A stretch of DNA of 64,000 nt. Origin: Rahnella victoriana. Its GTDB lineage: Bacteria; Pseudomonadota; Gammaproteobacteria; Enterobacterales; Enterobacteriaceae. Positions within the stretch are counted from its first letter, which is position 1. Each line of letters starts with the position of its first letter. The stretch lies in the NCBI RefSeq assembly GCF_004330295.1, contig NZ_SJOJ01000002.1, positions 186,001 through 250,000 on the forward strand, given 5' to 3'. Under the pieces are notes generated by a model that saw nothing but the letters and a program-made list of their open reading frames with translations, was not told the DNA's origin and did not search any database. Position numbers and translations under genes: made by a program. Of the stretch, positions 17,858-28,681 are shown piece by piece.

Positions 17858-18897
17858 ATCCGTTATCCCGCTTTCAGGGAAATGCCTGGTTTCAGGCGGG
17901 GCGGATGGCGTATCTGGCGCTGTTTGTCCTGACGCTGATTGCCGCCGCCAGCTGGCTGTTTTCCAATGTCCGGCAGATAGAGCCGGATAAGCGTGCGGTG
18001 GTGATGCGCTTCGGGGCGGTTTCCCGCACGGCGGGAGCCGGGCTGCTTCTGGCGTGGCCGGAACCGCTGGAGCAGGTGGACATTTTACCCGCCGCTGACC
18101 GGGTGATTGAACATCATGTTACCGCTTTGCTGAGAGCGGAAACTGTCCCGGCATGGACCAATACCGGCGGCGAGAAAAGTGACGCGGTCGCCGGTGCGGG
18201 CTATCTGCTGACCGGCGATGCCGGTGTGGTTCAGCTGGATGTGCAGGTGTATTACGTCATCACCGATCCGGTGGCGTTTGTGTTGCAGGGGGAGCATGTG
18301 TTACCGGCGCTGGATCGCTTAACCGAGCATGCGGCGGTGGCGATTTGTGCCTCACGCGATCTGGATACCATTCTGGTGGCGCGTCCGGAAATGGTGGGTA
18401 ACGGCAATCATATTGCCGAACGTCGTGAACGGCTGCGCGGCGATTTACGTCAGGGCATTAATCAGCAACTGGCGGCTCTCAGCGCGGCAGGCAGCAGCGC
18501 CGGTATCGAGGTGCGGCGCGTGGACGTGCAGTCATCTCTGCCACCGTCTGCGGTTGATGCATTTAACGCGGTACTGACGGCCAGCCAGCAGGCGGAGCAA
18601 AACATTGCCAGCGCCGGTAACGAGGCCGCCCGCGTTCATCAGGATGCCGTTCAGTCGGCCGACCGCGCTTTGCAGGTTTCTCATGCCAAAGCCAGCGAAC
18701 AGATTGCGCGGGCCTCCACGGAGACCGCGACCATCGTGCAACTGGCCGATGATCATTCCCCGGAATTACTCTGGCGTTTATGGCGCGAACGGATGCCTGC
18801 TATTCTCGCCCATGCTGGCGGCGTTACGGCCGTTGATCCCCACGACGACGCACATCTGATCCTGCCGGGGCCAGATCGTCCTTCCTCTCAACCCTGA
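17854..18897 (+). CDS. HflK-like SPFH protein, third of the operon
   Basis: Protein of 347 residues: one transmembrane segment near residues 18-40, then an SPFH domain (IEPDKRAVVMRFGAVSRT) and a long Ala-rich helical region (SAGNEAARVHQDAVQSADRA) typical of HflK. ATGA overlap with the previous gene. The tail VDPHDDAHLILPG is acidic with His residues. Together with the two genes before it, it probably forms hetero-oligomeric membrane assemblies. The next gene, the P-type ATPase, starts 12 bp later. Confidence 0.78.
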   Translation: MNPLSRFQGNAWFQAGRMAYLALFVLTLIAAASWLFSNVRQIEPDKRAVVMRFGAVSRTAGAGLLLAWPEPLEQVDILPAADRVIEHHVTALLRAETVPAWTNTGGEKSDAVAGAGYLLTGDAGVVQLDVQVYYVITDPVAFVLQGEHVLPALDRLTEHAAVAICASRDLDTILVARPEMVGNGNHIAERRERLRGDLRQGINQQLAALSAAGSSAGIEVRRVDVQSSLPPSAVDAFNAVLTASQQAEQNIASAGNEAARVHQDAVQSADRALQVSHAKASEQIARASTETATIVQLADDHSPELLWRLWRERMPAILAHAGGVTAVDPHDDAHLILPGPDRPSSQP

Positions 18898-18909
18898 GGT
18901 ATTACTACT

Positions 18910-20823
18910 GTGACGTCTGTTTCTTCTGAAGAACCGCCAATTTCGCCATCGAAAGGGGCACTGTTAACGCGCCATGAACAGCGGAACATGGCGGCGCAAT
19001 TGCTTCTGGCGATGGCGGCAATGGGTCTGTTGCTGTGTGGCTGGATCTGGCAGGGGGTATTCCCGCAGCAAAGCGATGTCGGACAAATTCTGTTTGGCCT
19101 GGCGTCGCTGCTGGTGGCGGTGCCGGTTCTGCGATCGGCGATTTACAGTTTGCGCAATCCCAGCCTGCATGGCGTGACCGATCAGCTGATTGCGTTAGCC
19201 ATGCTCGGGGCGTGGGCCACCGGCGATCTGATGACCGCCGCCTTGCTGCCGGGGATCATGATTTTTGGTCATATTCTGGAAGAACGTAGCGTGATGGGTT
19301 CGCAGGAGGCCATCGATGCCCTCAGCCAGCTGACCCGCAGCCGCGCCCGCCGGATATTCCCTGACGGTAAGATTGAAGAGATCGATAACCACCTGTTGCA
19401 ACCCGGCGACCGCGTTGAAGTGCGCGCCGGTGACCGGCTGCCCGCCGATGGACGTGTTTTATCCGGCAGCGCCAGTCTGGATACCGCGCCGATCACCGGG
19501 GAATCTGTGCCACAGGAAGCCCGGGCGGGAGATGACGTTTTCGGCGGAGCCATTAATCTGGACGGACTGCTGACGATCGAAATCACACGCACCGGTGCGC
19601 AGGCCACGCTGGGAAAAGTGATTGCGCTGATGCAGGAAGCCGAACGCGCCAAGCCGCCGATCACCCGTCTGCTCGAACGTTATGCCGGACAATATCTGGT
19701 GCTGATCCTGCTGATTGCGGCGGCAACCTGGTTTGTTACCCGCGATGCTCACGCCATGCTGGCAGTGCTGGTCGCCGCCTGTCCGTGCGCACTGGTGCTT
19801 TCCGCGCCCGCCACAGCCATCGCCGGGATCGCCGTGGCCGCGCGTCACGGTATTCTGATCCGCAGTTCGGCATTTCTGGAGGAACTGGCGGATCTGAATG
19901 CCATTGTGGTGGATAAAACCGGCACGCTGACCCACGGAGAACTGCATCTGCAACGAACCGTACTGGCAGACAATCAATCCGCGGAAGCCGCGCTGCGGCT
20001 GGCGGCCAGTCTGGGGGCAGCGAGCAGTCATCCGGTCAGCCGGGCGCTGGCGAAGTTACTGCCGCGTGACCACTATTTGCCGCTCGACGCCGTGTCAGAA
20101 CAGCAGGGCATGGGCGTGCGGGCGCAAACCGAACAGGGCGAGGCGCTGCTGGGCCGTCCTGCTTTTTTCAGCCAGAACCGTATCGCGGTGACGGACGAAC
20201 CTGAACATGACGGTCCGCTGGTCGGGCTGGCGCTGAACGGGCGTTTCATCGGCTGGCTGCTGCTGGCGGATTCATTACGGCCTGAGGCGCAGACCGCGCT
20301 GGCTGAACTGCGCCAGCTGGGGCTGCAACGACAGCTTCTGTTAACCGGCGACCGCGCCAGTGTGGCCCATCGTATTGCCGGTGAAGTGGGTATCGATGAG
20401 GTGGTGGCGCAGGCGTTGCCGGAAGATAAGCTGCAACATGTTTCTGCACAAATCGCACAGGGCTTCCGGCCGATGGTGGTCGGTGACGGCATTAATGATT
20501 CACTGGCGTTAAAAGCGGGTGTCGTGGGGATTGCAATGGGCGCGGGCGGCAGTGATATTGCACTGGCCTCCGCCGACGTGGTGCTGATCGGCAGCGATTT
20601 ACGTCGTCTGGGCACCTGTGTCCGCCTGAGCCGGGCATGCCGTCACGTACTGAAAGTGAATGTGCTGATAGGGCTGGGCTGGACGCTGATCGTCATGGCG
20701 GCGGCCGCGCTGGGATGGCTTGGCGCGGGCGGCGTACTGATTGCCGCGTTGCTGCACAATCTCAGCACCTTGCTGGTGCTGGGTAACGCCGGACGTTTAC
20801 TGCGTTTCGACGAGCCGCTTTAA
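18910..20823 (+). CDS. P1B-type heavy-metal-translocating ATPase lacking an N-terminal metal-binding domain
   Basis: Protein of 637 residues with all core P-ATPase motifs: TGES (196-199), membrane CPC (291-293), phosphorylation loop DKTGT with Asp335, the P1B-specific HP (374-375) and GDGIND (525-530). No HMA or Cys-rich N-terminal domain is visible. The last membrane helix carries HNLST (616-620) followed by VLGNAGRLL. This resembles neither the DxG of Zn/Cd pumps nor the Cu residues, and only loosely the HEGST of the Co/Fe group, so the transported metal is uncertain. It is the last gene of the SPFH operon. GTG start with TGAGG upstream. Confidence 0.85.
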   Translation: MTSVSSEEPPISPSKGALLTRHEQRNMAAQLLLAMAAMGLLLCGWIWQGVFPQQSDVGQILFGLASLLVAVPVLRSAIYSLRNPSLHGVTDQLIALAMLGAWATGDLMTAALLPGIMIFGHILEERSVMGSQEAIDALSQLTRSRARRIFPDGKIEEIDNHLLQPGDRVEVRAGDRLPADGRVLSGSASLDTAPITGESVPQEARAGDDVFGGAINLDGLLTIEITRTGAQATLGKVIALMQEAERAKPPITRLLERYAGQYLVLILLIAAATWFVTRDAHAMLAVLVAACPCALVLSAPATAIAGIAVAARHGILIRSSAFLEELADLNAIVVDKTGTLTHGELHLQRTVLADNQSAEAALRLAASLGAASSHPVSRALAKLLPRDHYLPLDAVSEQQGMGVRAQTEQGEALLGRPAFFSQNRIAVTDEPEHDGPLVGLALNGRFIGWLLLADSLRPEAQTALAELRQLGLQRQLLLTGDRASVAHRIAGEVGIDEVVAQALPEDKLQHVSAQIAQGFRPMVVGDGINDSLALKAGVVGIAMGAGGSDIALASADVVLIGSDLRRLGTCVRLSRACRHVLKVNVLIGLGWTLIVMAAAALGWLGAGGVLIAALLHNLSTLLVLGNAGRLLRFDEPL

Positions 20824-20829
20824 GAAAGC

Positions 20830-20857
20830 AAAAGGGCGCAAAATATTGCGCCCTTGA
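20830..20857. terminator. Terminator between P-type ATPase and pth
   Basis: AAGGGCGCAA and TTGCGCCCTT form a perfect stem. On the minus strand it is followed by a T-rich tail, fitting termination of pth; it probably also ends the plus-strand operon. Confidence 0.75.
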
Positions 20858-20880
20858 AAAAACGAGGTGTCGGGAAAGTA

Positions 20881-21471
20881 TTAAAGCTCAGCTTTAAACG
20901 TATGCAGGCGGCGCATGGTTTTTTCCAGGCCTTCCTTCATCAGCAGTTCAGTACAGCGCAGTGACTCATCAATCGCATCGTCAATCAGCTTCTGTTCATT
21001 GGCTGGCGGCTTGCCCAGCACAAATCCCACCACTTTGCTTTTATCACCCGGATGGCCGATGCCAATGCGCAGACGGTAAAAGTTCGGGTTATTACCGAAT
21101 TTGCTCTGAATATCTTTCAGACCGTTATGGCCGCCGTTACCGCCACCGAGTTTAATTTTCGCCATGCCCGGCGGGATATCCAGCTCGTCATGGGCGACCA
21201 GAATTTCATCCGGCTCAATGCGGTAGAACTGCGCCATTGCCAGTACTGCTTTGCCGCTGAGGTTCATAAAGGTGGTCGGCACCAGCAGACGCACGTCCTG
21301 ACCGGCCAGCGACAGGCGGGCGGTATAGCCAAAAAACTTACTTTCTTCTTTCAGTTGCTGGTTGTGCTGGCGGGCGAGGAGGTCGACGTACCAGGCACCG
21401 GCGTTATGGCGGGTCTGGGCGTACTCGGCGCCGGGATTGGCCAGTCCAACGATCAATTTAATGCTGCTCAC
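20881..21471 (-). CDS. pth: Peptidyl-tRNA hydrolase
   Basis: Protein of 196 residues when started at the GTG at 21471; the longer open frame adds an unrelated 22-residue leader. Catalytic residues are visible: Asn12, His22 (TRHNAGAW) and the Asp of [18 protein letters not shown] is the tRNA-contact region. It recycles tRNA from peptidyl-tRNA that drops off ribosomes. It is separated from ychF by the SulP/SPFH cargo. Confidence 0.95.
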   Translation of the reverse strand: MSSIKLIVGLANPGAEYAQTRHNAGAWYVDLLARQHNQQLKEESKFFGYTARLSLAGQDVRLLVPTTFMNLSGKAVLAMAQFYRIEPDEILVAHDELDIPPGMAKIKLGGGNGGHNGLKDIQSKFGNNPNFYRLRIGIGHPGDKSKVVGFVLGKPPANEQKLIDDAIDESLRCTELLMKEGLEKTMRRLHTFKAEL

Positions 21472-21763
21472 GATGTTCACTTCTTTAGCGGGTGAGGTGT
21501 AGCGGGCTAGTTTACCTGTCACTTTTGGCTGTGCCAAACATCCGACGCGTTAATTCGCCGCAGATAGGCAGGTTTTTGAATAGTTTATAGTGCTAACTAT
21601 TTACCCTTCGAACGTATATGACTGGAAAACGTAAAGATTTGTCATTCAATGTTCTCCGTATGTGATCGTGACCGCAAAGTGAACCGGATGGGACGTCTAT
21701 AGTTAAGGCAGGAAAAGACAAGATAGCAATGATGCTAAGACTATCGACAACTGGAGGTGACAG

Positions 21764-22042
21764 ATGAAACGTAAAACCGCAACAGTATTAGGCAACGGCC
21801 TGATGGGACTCGGTTTGCTCACAATGGTCGTTGGTGTTGGCTATTCCATATTAAATCAGTTACCTGAGCTTGGCCTGCCGCAGTTCCTTGCGCATGGCGC
21901 CATCGCCAGCATCTTCGTCGGCGCAATTTTGTGGCTGGCAGGGGCGAGGATTGGCGGACGTGAACGCGTCGCAGATCGTTACTGGTGGGTGCGTCACTTC
22001 GACTCCCGCTGCACCAACAGCAAGTCACACCGCCATTCCTGA
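21764..22042 (+). CDS. ychH: Stress-induced membrane protein YchH
   Basis: Protein of 92 residues matching YchH along its length, with two hydrophobic segments (LMGLGLLTMVVGVGYSI and ASIFVGAILWLAGA) and the conserved DRYWWVRH. In E. coli it is a small inner-membrane protein induced by stress. GGAGGTGA precedes the ATG at ideal spacing. The 292 bp upstream, back to pth, must hold divergent promoters; I see no other gene in it. Confidence 0.95.
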   Translation: MKRKTATVLGNGLMGLGLLTMVVGVGYSILNQLPELGLPQFLAHGAIASIFVGAILWLAGARIGGRERVADRYWWVRHFDSRCTNSKSHRHS

Positions 22043-22076
22043 GTGTGACTGGCCTGCAGTAAAGCCTGACCATAAA

Positions 22077-22111
22077 AAAAACCGTTGTCGCTTACACGAT
22101 AACGGTTTTTT
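22077..22111. terminator. Bidirectional terminator between ychH and prs
   Basis: A stem around ACCGTTGTCG / CGATAACGGT is flanked by an A run on the left and a T run on the right, so it can stop both ychH (plus) and prs (minus). Confidence 0.88.
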
Positions 22112-22162
22112 GCATTTCTGGTTCCTGCACGACAAACGCCCCTGAAAACAGGGGCAGGATGA

Positions 22163-23185
<1,023 letters not shown>

Positions 23186-23272
23186 TTATGCTCACGATAC
23201 TTCTAAATCTTACTACTTAAATCTGTTGAATAATTGGCTGGCAAAGAACAGACACAAAACCACTGTGACTCT

Positions 23273-24136
23273 CTACGCTTTGCCCGCAGTTCTCAACCAG
23301 ACGTCACGAAAACGATGCAACGGCGAAATATTAACACCTTGCGCAACAAAACCCCGACTCCACGATGGCATTTTGTCCAAAACCTGACGGGCGGCAGACT
23401 CGGTGTCGAATTCTGCAAACACACAAGCACCGGTTCCGGTCAGTCGCGACGGCGCGTATTCTAACAGCCAAGAAAGAAGCTGTTCAACCTCGTAAAAACG
23501 TTTTCTCGCAATCGGTTCGCAATCATTTGCGTAAGGCGTGTTCAAAAGCACATTAACAGGGCGTTTTGCTGTATTTCTGGTCAGTTCAGGATCGCCAAAA
23601 ATAACCGGGGTCGGAATACTCACGCCGGGGTGGGCGACCAGATACCATTTTTCCTGCGGTTCAACCGGTTGCAAAATCTCACCAATGCCTTCAGCAAAGG
23701 CAGCATGACCCATCACAAACACCGGCACATCCGCGCCGAGCGTGACACCAAGCCGGGCCAGTTCGCTATCGGATAAACCACACGCCCACAACGTATTCAG
23801 CGCCACCAGCACGGTCGCTGCGTTCGACGAACCGCCGCCCAGACCGCCACCCATTGGAATATGTTTTTGCAGGGAAATGTCAGCGCCCAGAGTGATCCCC
23901 GCATGCTTTTGCAGCAGGCGGGCGGCGCGAACCACCAGATTATCTTCGTTTGCCACGCCTTCAACCGGCGTGGTCAGCACGATATTGCCGTCCGCGCGGA
24001 GGTGAAAACTCAGGCTGTCGCCGTAATCGACAAACTGAAACAGTGTCTGTAAATCATGGTAGCCATTCGGGCGCTGGCCGGTGATATAAAGGAACAAATT
24101 GAGTTTAGCCGGAGAAGGCCACAATTGCTGTGTCAT
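23273..24136 (-). CDS. ispE: 4-diphosphocytidyl-2-C-methyl-D-erythritol kinase
   Basis: Protein of 287 residues of the GHMP kinase fold. The ATP-binding glycine loop [15 protein letters not shown] is clear, as is the substrate-binding N-terminus [12 protein letters not shown]. It phosphorylates CDP-ME in the non-mevalonate isoprenoid pathway. It starts one base past the lolB stop on the minus strand, so lolB-ispE are an operon, probably reading on to prs as in E. coli. Confidence 0.96.
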   Translation of the reverse strand: MTQQLWPSPAKLNLFLYITGQRPNGYHDLQTLFQFVDYGDSLSFHLRADGNIVLTTPVEGVANEDNLVVRAARLLQKHAGITLGADISLQKHIPMGGGLGGGSSNAATVLVALNTLWACGLSDSELARLGVTLGADVPVFVMGHAAFAEGIGEILQPVEPQEKWYLVAHPGVSIPTPVIFGDPELTRNTAKRPVNVLLNTPYANDCEPIARKRFYEVEQLLSWLLEYAPSRLTGTGACVFAEFDTESAARQVLDKMPSWSRGFVAQGVNISPLHRFRDVWLRTAGKA

Positions 24137-24137
24137 C

Positions 24138-24761
24138 TCAGTTTAACGTCCAGTTATCCATTTTCAGTTTGATGCGCTGTTCGCCCTGGGTCATTTCCAG
24201 ACGTTGCGGGAGGGAAGGTTTAGCATCGGCATCATAGCTCTGATACACCACCGTACCCGGTTTGCCATTCTGCGTGAAATTCACCTGAGACAGACGATAC
24301 TGGCTGTCGAGGGTGAAATCAGTGCCATCACCCGGCAGACCGAGCATCCATAAACGCAGGTTAGCCAGCGGGATCGACATACCGGTCAGTTTCTGGATCA
24401 TGTCATCCGGATTATCACTGGTGTAATGCTTGCCTTGATTATTGGTCAGCTGCGCAATGCCGCTTTGCACTTTCAGCTCCATTTCGGTGCTGCCCAGCGG
24501 ATTGGTCAGCAATAAACGGTAGCTGTCCGGAGAATACTGTTGCCAGAAGAAGCGGGCATAGACTTTCTGTTTATCGGAAAGATAGGCGAAAGAACCACGG
24601 GTCTGATAATGCTCAAGTTGTTTCACCTGAGCTTCATGCTCGCGCCATTGCGGAGATGTCGGGCTGGTCGCCGGGCCTTTCGGTGCATTTATTGAACAAG
24701 CCGCAAGGACTAAGCTTGCAAGAGGGAGAAGGCGAACAAAATGTGCTTTACGCATTGGCAT
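24138..24761 (-). CDS. lolB: Outer-membrane lipoprotein receptor LolB
   Basis: Protein of 207 residues. A lipoprotein signal ends in the lipobox LAAC near residue 22. The mature part matches LolB ([22 protein letters not shown]). It accepts lipoproteins from LolA and inserts them in the outer membrane. Two ATGs (24761, 24755) are possible; AAGGA upstream fits the first better. Divergent from hemA across a 262-bp region that holds both promoters. Confidence 0.95.
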   Translation of the reverse strand: MPMRKAHFVRLLPLASLVLAACSINAPKGPATSPTSPQWREHEAQVKQLEHYQTRGSFAYLSDKQKVYARFFWQQYSPDSYRLLLTNPLGSTEMELKVQSGIAQLTNNQGKHYTSDNPDDMIQKLTGMSIPLANLRLWMLGLPGDGTDFTLDSQYRLSQVNFTQNGKPGTVVYQSYDADAKPSLPQRLEMTQGEQRIKLKMDNWTLN

Positions 24762-25023
24762 AACAGATTAAATCCTTTGTGCTTTGGCGAAATGGGGTGC
24801 CAGGGCAAATGTGGCGTGCGTCAGTTTAGCACAGCAGAAGCGTTGGATGATCTCAACCCTGCGCAGATGATCGGCGATCAATTCGTTTTGGGACAATGCT
24901 GATGTGTAAAAGGATTTAACCGAAGGTGCTGTTCGCCTTTTATTGATCTCGCGCATCTTGTAGAATGCGCAGCAGACGTAAACCCATACTATTATAAAGT
25001 ATAAGTCGATAATCGCTCCCCAT

Positions 25024-26286
25024 ATGACCCTGCTTGCATTAGGTATCAACCACAAAACCGCCCCGGTGTCTCTGCGTGAACGGGTAACTTTTTCACCCGA
25101 GACCCTCGATCAGGCGCTCTCCAGTCTGCTCCAGCAACCGCTGGTGCAGGGCGGTGTCGTGTTGTCTACCTGCAACCGCACTGAACTGTATCTGAGTGTC
25201 GAGCAACAGGAAAACCTGCAAGAGCAACTGGTGAAGTGGTTGTGCGATTATCATCATCTCAGTGAAGATGAAGTCCGCAAAAGTCTGTACTGGCATCATG
25301 ATAATGACGCCGTCAGCCATCTGATGCGTGTCGCCAGCGGTCTGGATTCGCTGGTACTGGGCGAGCCGCAAATTCTCGGTCAGGTCAAAAAAGCCTTCGC
25401 CGAATCGCAAAACGGCCAGGCCGTTTCCGGTGAACTGGAGCGTCTGTTCCAGAAATCTTTCTCCGTCGCCAAACGCGTGCGCACGGAAACCGATATCGGT
25501 GCCAGTGCTGTTTCTGTGGCGTTTGCGGCCTGTACGCTGGCGCGTCAGATTTTCGAATCCCTTTCTGAAGTGAATGTGTTGCTGGTCGGTGCGGGTGAAA
25601 CCATCGAACTGGTGGCGCGTCATCTGCATCAGCACAATGTTCGTCACATGATGATTGCCAACCGTACGCGTGAACGCGCGCAGTCGCTGGCAACAGAAGT
25701 GAATGCGGAAGTGATCAGCCTGCAGGATATCGATTCCCGTCTGGCAGAAGCCGACATTATTATCAGTTCCACCGCCAGCCCGCTGCCGATCATCGGTAAA
25801 GGCATGGTGGAGCGCGCATTAAAAGCCCGCCGTAACCAGCCGATGCTGATGGTGGATATCGCCGTTCCGCGGGATATCGAGCCGGAAGTGGGCAAACTGG
25901 CTAACGTTTATCTGTACAGCGTCGATGACCTGCACAGCATCATTCAAAACAATCTTGCTCAGCGTAAAGCGGCCGCCATTCAGGCGGAAACCATCGTCGA
26001 GCAGGAGAGTTCCAACTTCATGGCCTGGCTGCGTTCGCAGGGAGCCGTTGAAATTATTCGTGATTATCGCTCGCGTGCTGATATTATTCGCGCCGACGCA
26101 CAAGCAAAAGCTCTGGCTGCCATTGCTCAGGGTGCTGACGTCGAAGCGGTGATCCATGAATTAGCCCACAAATTGACAAACCGCCTTATTCACGCACCAA
26201 CCCGTTCCCTGCAACAGGCAGCCAGCGACGGTGACGTGGAGCGTTTGCAAATTTTACGCGACAGCCTCGGGCTGGGTCAGCAATAG
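25024..26286 (+). CDS. hemA: Glutamyl-tRNA reductase
   Basis: Protein of 420 residues. The catalytic cysteine is Cys50 in STCNRTEL. An NADPH-binding core ([17 protein letters not shown]) and a C-terminal dimerisation helix follow. It makes glutamate-1-semialdehyde, the first committed step of tetrapyrrole synthesis. The Lys-rich N-terminus that mediates haem-controlled proteolysis in enterobacteria is represented only by HKTA. Followed 32 bp later by prfA, as in E. coli. Confidence 0.97.
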   Translation: MTLLALGINHKTAPVSLRERVTFSPETLDQALSSLLQQPLVQGGVVLSTCNRTELYLSVEQQENLQEQLVKWLCDYHHLSEDEVRKSLYWHHDNDAVSHLMRVASGLDSLVLGEPQILGQVKKAFAESQNGQAVSGELERLFQKSFSVAKRVRTETDIGASAVSVAFAACTLARQIFESLSEVNVLLVGAGETIELVARHLHQHNVRHMMIANRTRERAQSLATEVNAEVISLQDIDSRLAEADIIISSTASPLPIIGKGMVERALKARRNQPMLMVDIAVPRDIEPEVGKLANVYLYSVDDLHSIIQNNLAQRKAAAIQAETIVEQESSNFMAWLRSQGAVEIIRDYRSRADIIRADAQAKALAAIAQGADVEAVIHELAHKLTNRLIHAPTRSLQQAASDGDVERLQILRDSLGLGQQ

Positions 26287-26318
26287 TTCTCCTTTTCTCA
26301 CAGGGTTAAACACCACGC

Positions 26319-27401
26319 ATGAAGCCTTCTATTGTTGCCAAACTGGAAGCGTTACAAGAGCGCCACGAAGAAGTGCAGGCGATGCTTGGCGATGCCAGCG
26401 TTATCGCTGATCAGGATAAATTCCGCAGTCTTTCCCGCGAATATTCTCAGTTAACGTCCGTCTCCGAATGTTTTCTGGCCTGGCGTCAGGCGCAGGATGA
26501 TTTAGAAACGGCTGAAATGATGCTCGACGATCCTGAGATGCGCGAAATGGCGCAGGACGAGATCAAAGACTGCAAAGCCACTCTCGAAGAACTCGAACAG
26601 AAATTACAGCTTCTGCTGCTGCCAAAAGATCCTGATGATGAACGCGGTTGTTTCCTTGAAATTCGCGCCGGAACCGGCGGTGATGAAGCAGCCATCTTTG
26701 CCGGTGATTTATTCCGTATGTACAGTCGTTACGCGGAATCGCGTCGCTGGCGTGTGGAAATTGTCAGCGCCAGCGAAGGTGAACACGGCGGCTATAAAGA
26801 AGTGATCGCCAAAATCAGCGGCGACGGCGTTTACGGTCAGTTCAAATTTGAGTCAGGCGGTCACCGCGTTCAGCGTGTGCCGGAAACCGAATCTCAGGGG
26901 CGTATCCATACGTCCGCCTGTACCGTGGCGGTATTGCCGGAAATTCCTGAAGCCGAACTGCCGGAAATCAACGCGGGCGATTTGCGTATTGATACCTTCC
27001 GTTCATCGGGCGCAGGCGGCCAGCACGTTAACACCACCGATTCTGCTATCCGTATTACCCACATTCCAACCGGTATTGTGGTGGAATGTCAGGACGAACG
27101 TTCGCAGCATAAAAACAAAGCCAAAGCGATGTCTGTGCTGGGCGCGCGTATCCGGGCGGCAGAAATGGCGAAACGTCAGGCGGAAGAGTCTTCGACACGC
27201 CGTAACCTGCTCGGCAGCGGTGACCGTTCCGACCGTAACCGTACCTATAACTTCCCGCAGGGGCGTGTGACCGACCACCGTATCAATCTGACGATTTACC
27301 GTCTTGATGAAGTGATGGAAGGCAAACTCGACAGTCTGATCCAGCCGATCGTGCAGGAATATCAGGCTGACCAACTCGCCGCGCTGTCTGAGCAGGACTG
27401 A
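26319..27401 (+). CDS. prfA: Peptide chain release factor 1
   Basis: Protein of 360 residues. It has the class-I release factor GGQ motif ([14 protein letters not shown]) and a P-x-T stop-codon recognition tripeptide (PET in VPETESQGR). It reads UAA and UAG. Its stop overlaps the prmC start by one base (TGATG), so the factor and its methylase are translationally coupled. Confidence 0.98.
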   Translation: MKPSIVAKLEALQERHEEVQAMLGDASVIADQDKFRSLSREYSQLTSVSECFLAWRQAQDDLETAEMMLDDPEMREMAQDEIKDCKATLEELEQKLQLLLLPKDPDDERGCFLEIRAGTGGDEAAIFAGDLFRMYSRYAESRRWRVEIVSASEGEHGGYKEVIAKISGDGVYGQFKFESGGHRVQRVPETESQGRIHTSACTVAVLPEIPEAELPEINAGDLRIDTFRSSGAGGQHVNTTDSAIRITHIPTGIVVECQDERSQHKNKAKAMSVLGARIRAAEMAKRQAEESSTRRNLLGSGDRSDRNRTYNFPQGRVTDHRINLTIYRLDEVMEGKLDSLIQPIVQEYQADQLAALSEQD

Positions 27402-28243
27402 TGGATTTTCAGTCCTGGCTGCGTGATGCCACCCGTCGTCTTGCTGCGGGTGAAAGCCCGAAGCGGGATGCTGAAATTTTGCTCGGCTTTGTCACCGGCC
27501 GGGCAAGAACCTTTATTATGGCATTCGGCGAAACGCCGCTGACCGCTGAACAACTTCAGCAACTGGACACTCTGCTGGCGAGACGCGAGCAGGGCGAGCC
27601 GGTGGCGTATCTGACCGGTGAGCGCGAGTTCTGGTCGCTGCCCTTATCTGTTTCTCCCGCAACATTAATCCCCCGTCCTGATACCGAGTGTCTGGTTGAA
27701 CAGGCGCTGATGCGATTATCTGCAGAACCTGTCAGCGTGCTGGATCTCGGCACAGGAACTGGCGCGATTGCGCTGGCGCTGGCCAGTGAACGCCCGGATT
27801 GCCAGGTCACCGGGGTCGATCTCCAACCTGATGCCGTGAGCCTGGCGCAACATAATGCGCAAAAGCTGGCGATCCCCAATGCGCGGTTTTTGCAGGGGAG
27901 CTGGTTTGCGCCGGTAGAAGGCGAACGTTTCGCGCTGATTGCCAGCAATCCGCCGTACATTGATGCTGCCGATCTCCATCTGAGTGAAGGCGATGTGCGT
28001 TTTGAGCCTGCCAGCGCGCTGGTAGCAGAAAACGCCGGTCTGGCTGATCTGGCTCATATCATTCAGGCGGCACCCGCGTATCTTCAGCAGGGGGGCTGGT
28101 TATTGCTGGAGCACGGCTGGCAGCAGGCATCTGATGTGCAGGCGCTGTTCCGTGATGCCGGTTATCAGCAGGTCGGGACCGTGAAAGATTACGGGGACAA
28201 TGATCGTGTCACGCTCGGTCAGTGGATTTCCGCACGCCCTTAG
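27401..28243 (+). CDS. prmC: Release factor glutamine methyltransferase PrmC
   Basis: Protein of 280 residues. The SAM-binding motif (VLDLGTGTGAIALALA) and the NPPYI active-site motif for amide methylation are present. It methylates the glutamine of the GGQ motif in RF1 and RF2. Operon with hemA and prfA. Confidence 0.97.
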   Translation: MDFQSWLRDATRRLAAGESPKRDAEILLGFVTGRARTFIMAFGETPLTAEQLQQLDTLLARREQGEPVAYLTGEREFWSLPLSVSPATLIPRPDTECLVEQALMRLSAEPVSVLDLGTGTGAIALALASERPDCQVTGVDLQPDAVSLAQHNAQKLAIPNARFLQGSWFAPVEGERFALIASNPPYIDAADLHLSEGDVRFEPASALVAENAGLADLAHIIQAAPAYLQQGGWLLLEHGWQQASDVQALFRDAGYQQVGTVKDYGDNDRVTLGQWISARP

Positions 28244-28289
28244 TCATCACTTCAATGAATAAAAATCTAAAAAACAAAGGATACGGGCA

Positions 28290-28679
28290 ATGGCATATGT
28301 CTGGATTAAGCATCTGCATCTGGTCACGATCACCCTGAGTATTGGTTTGTTTGTTTTACGATTTTTTTGGAAATGGGCGGGTTCTGCTATGATGCAGAAA
28401 CGCTGGGTGAAGATCGTTCCACATATCGTGGACACGTTGCTGTTATTAAGCGGTATTTCGCTTATCTTCATCACACACTTTTATCCGTTCAGCCCGCAGG
28501 GAACCTGGCTGACCGAAAAGATTTTTGGCGTTATTATCTATATCGCGCTGGGTTTTGTGGCCCTGAGCAAGCGACCCGTCAGTCAGAAAACCCGCTGGCT
28601 GGCCTTTATTCTGGCGCTCGCTTGCTTGTATCTGATTCTTAAACTGGCGCTGACGAAAATACCGCTGCTAATGGGATAA
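28290..28679 (+). CDS. sirB2: SirB2-family inner-membrane protein
   Basis: Protein of 129 residues with four hydrophobic segments (for example HLVTITLSIGLFVLRFF and LLLLSGISLIFITHF), matching SirB2, a conserved membrane protein of unknown biochemical role. AAAGGA precedes the ATG. It lies in the usual place between prmC and sirB1 and is followed two bases later by sirB1. Confidence 0.93.
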   Translation: MAYVWIKHLHLVTITLSIGLFVLRFFWKWAGSAMMQKRWVKIVPHIVDTLLLLSGISLIFITHFYPFSPQGTWLTEKIFGVIIYIALGFVALSKRPVSQKTRWLAFILALACLYLILKLALTKIPLLMG

Positions 28680-28681
28680 CT

